Both the position numbers and the translations under genes were made by a program. The notes below the pieces were generated by a model, which made no database searches, was not told where the DNA came from, and saw nothing but the letters and a program-made list of their open reading frames with translations. A stretch of 64,000 nucleotides of DNA from assembly GCF_910592395.1 (NCBI RefSeq), contig NC_088321.1, positions 10,170,001 through 10,234,000 on the forward strand, in the 5' to 3' direction. Positions 59,801-64,000 of this stretch are shown here, piece after piece (position 1 is the stretch's first letter; the number at the start of each line of letters is the position of its first letter). This DNA is from Lineus longissimus (Eukaryota; Nemertea; Pilidiophora; Heteronemertea; Lineidae).

Positions 59801-62800
59801 GAGGAGTCGCTGTCATGACGGAATACAGCTGCCCTCTATATTCAGGGAATGTATCGACTACATCGAAGAGCATGGTTTATCATGTGAAGGCATTTACAGA
59901 ATCTCTGGCGTAAAATCAAAGATCCAGGCGTTAAAGGACAGTTATAACAAAGGGCGACCAGTTTATCTTTACGAACATGAACCAAATATTGTGGCCAGTC
60001 TTCTTAAGCAGTATCTACGTGAGCTTCCCGAACCCGTGCTGACCACTGCCCTCATGCCAAAGTTTGAGGAAGCTTCAAGTGAGTAAAGGGGCACAAAATT
60101 TGTGTTAAATGTATTTACTGGTGCCTCGGGAAAAGCGGAAATTCACAATGTTGTTGTGTAGTTACAATACATGCAAATTTACAGAAAATGGATGTTTATA
60201 GTATTAGTATTATATTCATTGCTTATTTACACAATTAGAAATTTTCAAATTTGAGCGAGATTTTTGAACGAAGAGAGTAGGTCTTTATATATTTGGATAT
60301 ACTACAGATGTACCTACATGTATAAACATGTATAAACTGCCAGATATTCGTGCTGCTTTATTTTTGCGTAATAATGCAAAATTTATAAAAAATGAAACAT
60401 AATTATTGACTTTGGCAGATTAAGAAATAACAAAACTTTGTGCAAATCAGTGTTTTTGACAAAATTGCAAAAAATAAAATGCCTACGAAGATTTTGTGGT
60501 TAACAGTAGGCATCATTTGTTCTCCGCACCTGTTTTAAAAGTATTTTTATTATTGCGTTTTAATCTTTTCACTGCGAATGACGTGCATGTCACATCTTGT
60601 CATCAGCGGTGGGCATGATCACTAGTTGCTCATTAGCAGGGCGTTTATACATTCCCTTTTCTATTTCAGCGATCAAAGACCCTCGGCGGAAGGTGGATGA
60701 GTTCAGTAAACTGGTGAAGGAACTGCCCATACCCAATCAGCTTCTCCTCTCATGGATGATTGTCCACATGTCACATATCATAGCAAGGGTGAGTTGATGA
60801 GATTGGGAGCAATTTCCAGACTTTTCCTAAAATGCTTTTTTCCCACCGAAGGAGTTTGCTGGAGATATCAGTTTACCCTCATCTGTGCATTCATGTGGTC
60901 GATCAATGCAATTACTAGGTAAAGTGCCGTCTGATTTTCAGCCCGATGAGATGTCTAGTAGTAGTATGGTTGCAGGAAACCCACCATTGATTTCACATTC
61001 CTTACTATAACTGATGAACAAGTCACCCTGTGGGTTTTAATTTTCTGTGGTATGATGGGGTGGCGTGGGAGAGGTGCCCTATCGATTTTGGGGTACTCGC
61101 GGATCTGGGAAGTGCGATCAAAATCAGATGTTAATACAAATTTTTAATTTCAGGCAAAGGAGAACAAGATGTCGTTACAAAACGTATCAATCGTGTTGTC
61201 CCCAACAATGCAGATAAGTCATCGTGTGCTCAATGTGCTCTTCACCTACTGCCTGGAGCTGTTCGCCAGTAACTGTATCAAAAGGTAAGTAAATGAAGTA
61301 CTATTAAATTCATTAGTGATTTTAGGAATCAAGTCAAAAATTGTACCATTAGAAAGTCAGGCATTTCCACCCTTTCAAAGCAAACTCTAAAGGCTAAAAA
61401 GCGCTTGCTTTGACTTGTAGCAAAGACTTAAATTTCCAAGCATTTGCTACAGTTTTATTCATACGAGTACAAGCAAATGCTTCAATAGCGGTGGAGAAAG
61501 CATATTCTAGTTTTTATTCATATGGCCCATTGATATGAGAGAAGAGGATGATGTAAGAGGTGGCATCAAAATCTGACGTCACAATCAAGAGCCTGCATTG
61601 TAGCCTGATTGATATAAGAGAAGAGGGTGATGTAAGAGATGGCATCATGCCTCATGTCACAATCAAGTAAGAGACCGCATTGTAGCCTGATTGATATAAG
61701 AGAAGAGGGTGATGTAAGAGATGGCATTGAGCCTGAATGATATAAGAGAAGGAGGTGATGTAAGAGATGGCATCATGCCTCATGTCACAGTCAAGTAAGA
61801 GACCGCATTGTAGCCTGATTGATATAAGAGAAGAGGGTGATGTAAGAGATGGCATCATGCCTCATGTCACAGTCAAGTAAGAGACTGCATTGTAGCCTGA
61901 TTGATATAAGAGAAGAGGGTGATGTAAGAGATGGCATCGTGCCTCATGTCACAGTCAAGTAAGAGACTGCATTGTAGCCTGAATGATATAAGAGAAGAGG
62001 GTGATGTAAGAGAAGTCATCATGCCTCATGTCACAATCAAGAGACTGCATTGTAGCCTTATGGGAGGGAATAGGGCAGTGTCACAAGAACTAATCTAAAC
62101 TCAAGGTAATGAAGGAGCGATTTGCACTGACCTACTTTTATGACCTTCTGCCCTTCTTTAAGACTGTTATAGCTAAAGTAGTTGTGTTTGGTATCGAACT
62201 AAAGATAATGAACAGTAGGTTTGTGCTAACCTATTTTCATTACCAACCGACCTACTTGGAGACGGTTAAAGCTAAAGGTGTCGTCCGTGTTTTATATCAA
62301 AATAAAAGTGTTGAAGAGTAGGTTTGCCCTGATCTACTTTTATGACCTAAAAAACAACTTAAACACCGATAGAGGAAGGCAGTCGCGTTAATGGTATCAA
62401 ACTAAGGGTATTGAAAGAGCAGTTTTGTGCTTACCTGCTTAAACACAGTTGAAGCAAAGGCAGTCATGTTTGTCATTACACTGAAGGTATTGAAGAGCGG
62501 ATGTGACAAAAGAACCCCTCAACTACTTCATTCACTGCAGTTCAAACCTTCACAACTGTCATCCACCCCAGGGGCCAAATTCAAAAAAGGGCGTTTAAGG
62601 GTTAGATGTGTGTAACTTCTCCCTAATTACTTTCAGGGCCTATTCATATTCTGTGAAGATTATGAAGGACCTGAATCAGTCTATTCAGTAGTTAAACGCT
62701 GTTTTAAGTTAAACACCCTTTATGAATTTGTCCCATTTGTCTAAGCTTGATTCCATCAAGTCTATGCACATCTTGGTATCTATCATATACCTACATTCTG

Positions 62801-64000
62801 GTACATGCATATATACTACTAGTTCCATTCTCTTGTCATTCATCTCATTCCTTGCTATTCAATTCTGCCAGCTATTCAGGCCACCAGGCCTCTAGTTAAT
62901 GAATGGTCGTGGGTACTGGGTTTACCTAGACAACTGCTGAAGGTTATTGACCATCTGTTCCTTATGACTTCAGATATGTCCCGCCCCTGAAGCCTGCCAC
63001 GTCCAAATGGTCGCTTGAACTCCCCGACAGCCCTAATGCCATTGAAGAGGAGCTAACTAAACAAGAGTCTCTCCTGAACCAACTCCATGATGAGATGTCG
63101 CGGGGTTTTCACGACCCTGAGAAAGAGGAGCAGCTGTGGGAGGTACAGAGGGTGGTCACACAGTTAAAGAGAAAGGTAATATTAGACAAGATTAGCAAGA
63201 TTAGCAGCTGAGTACCAGTCTGAATCCTAGTGGGAACCGTATTGGAATCTTCAGTTCATCCGGTCAGCAGCGTCAATACTCCAGTTGGAGTTGATGTACA
63301 TGAATGTGTGCGCACCAGCTTTCAAAATTTGGCGAAATTTGCACCTGACGTCCATTTTAAAGATGATTCTTACCTTTATTGAAAAGTACATAACTGGCAA
63401 TAAGCGCTTCGCAGCGATCCTATAAATCTAGATACAATAAGGAAATGCCCTGAATCTAGGATGAGAAAAGAGAAATTGGTAGTAGTAGATGCAACACTAT
63501 CCGTGTTTTACGTGTACAAAATATTAACTTATGGAAAAACCTTTCCCAGTTAGTGACTTAGAACTCGGGAGTGGGGCGGCTGCTAATCCTGTCCATAGTT
63601 TTGACCCCCCGGTGCCCCTTATTGCTAGGAGGGGGTTATTGTTGTTGCATGCAGGGATTTCAAATTGCAGAGTCTAGGTAGATATCAAGTCTCCTCTGCA
63701 AATTAGATATACTAAATACAGCTGTCATCAGAATTGAAGCATGCAACTGTTATGACTGGATATATCGCAGACAGGATGTTGTTATGAAAAGGTTAAACCG
63801 TAATCTAACTTGCCACTAAAGTTTTTGTTGGGTTTTTTCAGTTAAAATTTGCGAGAAAGAAAACTCTAGATTCCGGAAAAGTCACCCGTCAGGGTCAAGG
63901 TCAAAGGTTACCGTCTGCTGGGGATGAAGACATTGTATTGAACTTTGACCTCCAGAAACCTGAAGAAATCCAGGACAAGGATGTTGGGGATGCTAAGGCC
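47708..64000 (+). CDS. RALBP1: RALBP1 (RLIP76) orthologue, eight coding exons, 3' end outside window
   Basis: Effector of RalA/RalB with a RhoGAP domain acting on Cdc42/Rac; in vertebrates it also works in endocytosis and mitotic mitochondrial fission. Exons 47708-47801, 51050-51197, 58729-58943, 59752-60078, 60670-60788, 61154-61284, 62974-63175 and 63842-64000 have GT-AG borders and keep phase, giving 465 codons. Seen: FPGLY near residue 17, as in vertebrate RALBP1; Lys-rich charged region (about 35-150); RhoGAP domain about 155-345 with GIYRISG (arginine finger at residue 202), EPNIVASLLKQYLRELPEP and SIVLSPT; then LLNQLHDEM and EEQLWEVQRVVTQLKRK at the start of the Ral-binding coiled coil. 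The C-terminal coiled coil continues beyond the window. I know of no close alternative family. Confidence 0.95.
47985..48065 (-). repeat. Dispersed modular repeat, small end fragment
   Basis: GTCGTC-rich run followed by GTGGCACGTTTCTTAACCG and GCTATGAA, the family tail in inverted orientation. Confidence 0.6.
48070..48243 (+). repeat. Dispersed 165-bp repeat, copy 2
   Basis: Reverse-complement match to 24065-24226. A 61-codon frame across it is not kept in the other copy. Confidence 0.65.
48260..49011. other. RALBP1 intron 1, no clear feature
   Basis: A short AGAGAGGTGTCCGCTAAGG word near 48351 recalls the pogo-like family. Nothing else is supported. Confidence 0.35.
49012..49190 (-). repeat. 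Dispersed modular repeat, copy H (head only)
   Basis: Inverted head segment ending CTATACGGTGAGCACAATGGCC, without modules. Confidence 0.75.
50110..50127 (+). promoter_or_regulatory. Nuclear-receptor-like DR3 in repeat copy I
   Basis: Reads TCAAGGTCACAGAGGTCA, two AGGTCA half-sites spaced by three bases. Confidence 0.35.
50544..50558 (+). promoter_or_regulatory. CTCF-consensus-like site in repeat copy I
   Basis: Reads TGGCCACCAGGGGGC exactly, on the plus strand, opposite to the sites left of 35 kb. Confidence 0.4.
51050..51197 (+). CDS. RALBP1: RALBP1 coding exon 2
   Basis: Encodes EEPERPKKREGGLLSKKKEK and onward to QLILVGDDVK, with acceptor TATTTTAG and donor GTAAGC. It enters in phase 1 and leaves in phase 2. 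The Lys-rich then acidic composition matches the region after FPGLY in vertebrates. Confidence 0.88.
51395..51470 (-). repeat. Dispersed modular repeat, tail fragment
   Basis: GTCGTCGTCGTC followed by TTTCAAAAACAG, CACGTTTCTTAACCGCTAGG and CTATGAACTT. Confidence 0.65.
51580..51975 (+). repeat. Tandem repeat family T, copy 2 (RALBP1 intron 2)
   Basis: About four units of 90-100 bp with GACTGGTTTGTCTCAACC, TGCACTTCAAAGGAATTGAT and AAGGTCCAGACT, each ending in TTGTGACCATGCATCTA. Confidence 0.75.
51995..52378 (-). repeat. Dispersed modular repeat, copy J
   Basis: Inverted copy with one partial module lacking the CTCF-like block and an intact family head (CTGTACGGTGAGCATGATTG). Confidence 0.75.
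52500..52765 (-). repeat. Dispersed modular repeat, copy K
   Basis: One inverted module, with the CTCF-like block degraded (TTGCCCACCAATGGGTC near 52709) and TCAAGGTCACAGGGGTCA near 52558. Confidence 0.7.
52836..52863. repeat. (CATC)n microsatellite
   Basis: About seven CATC units in RALBP1 intron 2. Confidence 0.9.
53369..54212. mobile_element. hAT-like MITE with 5-bp TSD
   Basis: The 844-bp element begins CAGCGTTTTCACCAGG and ends CCTGGCTAGAACGCTG, imperfect inverted ends, flanked by TGTAG (53364-53368 and 54213-54217). Its left end matches the fragments at 34818 and 35111. CAG...CTG ends with a 5-bp duplication fit hAT variants. No transposase frame. Confidence 0.75.
54409..54700 (-). 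repeat. Dispersed repeat, family U, copy 2
   Basis: Reverse-complement match to 28470-28745. Confidence 0.6.
54701..55739. other. RALBP1 intron 2, no feature seen
   Basis: Contains a C run at about 55413-55425. No exon or element end supported. Confidence 0.35.
55740..56115 (+). repeat. Tandem repeat family T, copy 3
   Basis: Four diverged units of the same family as 51580-51975, with GTTACTGGTTGTCC and AACCTGCATTTCAAAGGAAT. Confidence 0.75.
56116..57757. other. RALBP1 intron 2, no gene seen
   Basis: A C run of about 19 lies at 57222-57240. No element boundary is supported. Confidence 0.35.
57758..58480 (-). pseudogene. Penelope-like element fragment with GIY-YIG domain
   Basis: A 240-residue open frame on the minus strand, without a start codon near its beginning, carries FFFVTTYNPAQTEPY, then GFRRPPNLRDLLVRAKL, a Cys-rich segment (CRYCPRL), and NNVIYCIQCETCNIQYVGET, followed by an Arg-containing helix (IIGRFQKHFYNITK) and ESTWIHRLRTMSPLGLN near its end. 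This order, an RT tail followed by a Cys cluster and a GIY-YIG nuclease, is that of Penelope-like retroelements. The RT core is missing, so it is a 5'-truncated copy. It lies antisense in RALBP1 intron 2. Confidence 0.85.
58729..58943 (+). CDS. RALBP1: RALBP1 coding exon 3
   Basis: Encodes SRGLKKHSKPSFKFAKKDKF and a long Lys/Glu/Arg-rich helix. Vertebrate RALBP1 has HVFKKPSFSKKKEKDFK at the same place. Acceptor CTTTCAG, donor GTAGGT, leaving in phase 1. Confidence 0.9.
58944..59751. other. RALBP1 intron 3, no feature seen
   Basis: Ordinary A+T-rich intron sequence. Confidence 0.4.
59752..60078 (+). CDS. RALBP1: RALBP1 coding exon 4 (RhoGAP, arginine finger)
   Basis: Encodes KPIFGVPLQVAVER, IFRECIDYIEEHGLSCEGIY followed by the finger Arg and ISGVKSK, and EPNIVASLLKQYLRELPEPV. 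These are RhoGAP blocks 1 and 2. The catalytic Arg and following Lys are both present, so GAP activity is likely retained. Acceptor TATTTCAG, donor GTGAGT. Confidence 0.95.
60670..60788 (+). CDS. RALBP1: RALBP1 coding exon 5 (RhoGAP)
   Basis: Encodes FSKLVKELPIPNQLLLSWMI then VHMSHIIAR, the third RhoGAP block. It enters in phase 1 and leaves in phase 0 before GTGAGT. Confidence 0.95.
61154..61284 (+). CDS. RALBP1: RALBP1 coding exon 6 (RhoGAP end)
   Basis: Encodes NKMSLQNVSIVLSPTMQISH and RVLNVLFTYCLELF, including the conserved Asn and SPT of RhoGAP domains. Leaves in phase 2 before GTAAGT. Confidence 0.95.
61505..62060. repeat. Minisatellite of about 82 bp (RALBP1 intron 6)
   Basis: About seven units carry GCATTGTAGCCTGATTGATA, AGAGAAGAGGGTGATGTAAG and CATGCCTCATGTCACA, with some units shortened. 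Confidence 0.92.
62104..62500. repeat. Degenerate tandem repeat of about 110 bp (RALBP1 intron 6)
   Basis: Four diverged units share GACCTACTTTTATGACC, GTTAAAGCTAAAG and a GTATTGAAGAG-type word in the same order. Confidence 0.7.
62974..63175 (+). CDS. RALBP1: RALBP1 coding exon 7 (start of Ral-binding region)
   Basis: Encodes YVPPLKPATSKW, then EEELTKQESLLNQLHDEM and EEQLWEVQRVVTQLKRK. Vertebrate RALBP1 has a near-identical LWEVQRILTALKRK at the start of its Ral-binding coiled coil. Acceptor ACTTCAG, donor GTAATA. Confidence 0.93.
63176..63841. other. RALBP1 intron 7, no feature seen
   Basis: Ordinary intron sequence with no repeat recognised. Confidence 0.4.
63842..64000 (+). CDS. RALBP1: RALBP1 coding exon 8 (cut by window edge)
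   Basis: Starts LKFARKKTLDSGKVTRQGQG after a GTTTTTTCAG acceptor in phase 0 and stays open to the last base (53 codons). The charged sequence at the end continues beyond the window. Confidence 0.85.

Overview
The window is animal nuclear DNA: two multi-exon protein genes with GT-AG introns, embedded in dense interspersed repeats. The exon architecture, the CEP152 and RALBP1 orthologues, Penelope-like and LINE-type retroelements and many small DNA transposons with intact target-site duplications suggest an invertebrate bilaterian. A marine lophotrochozoan such as a mollusc is my best guess; this is inference, and nothing in the window fixes the phylum.

Layout. Positions 296-12715 on the minus strand hold the 5' two-thirds of a CEP152 (asterless) orthologue: nine coding exons that join in phase to give 752 codons, running off the left edge. 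Its introns carry a 2.0-kb foldback element (3346-5379) and a copy of a large dispersed repeat family (8270-9672). From about 12.9 to 47.6 kb I find no host gene. This stretch is a nest of mobile elements: a TTAA-flanked MITE, a pogo-like MITE, a Mutator/Merlin-like element with a 9-bp duplication, a second foldback element, a 3.8-kb element with inverted ends that holds a satellite array and a 5'-truncated LINE, and a 1.36-kb unit present twice that carries a promoter-like block. From 47680 to the right edge, on the plus strand, lies a RALBP1 (RLIP76) orthologue: eight coding exons giving 465 codons, including the whole RhoGAP domain and the start of the Ral-binding coiled coil. Its introns contain further copies of the dispersed repeat, a hAT-like MITE, an antisense Penelope-like fragment with a GIY-YIG domain, and two minisatellites.

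The two genes are head to head, about 35 kb apart. CEP152 scaffolds PLK4 recruitment in centriole duplication; RALBP1 is a Ral effector with RhoGAP activity. They need not be functionally linked.

The most notable signal is the dispersed repeat (roughly a dozen copies or fragments). Most of its internal modules carry a sequence matching the animal CTCF consensus (TGGCCACCAGGGGGC, exact in at least four places) and a nearby pair of nuclear-receptor half-sites (TCAAGGTCA CAG AGGTCA). All CTCF-like sites lie on the minus strand left of 35 kb and on the plus strand right of 46 kb, giving a divergent arrangement around the repeat-rich interval.
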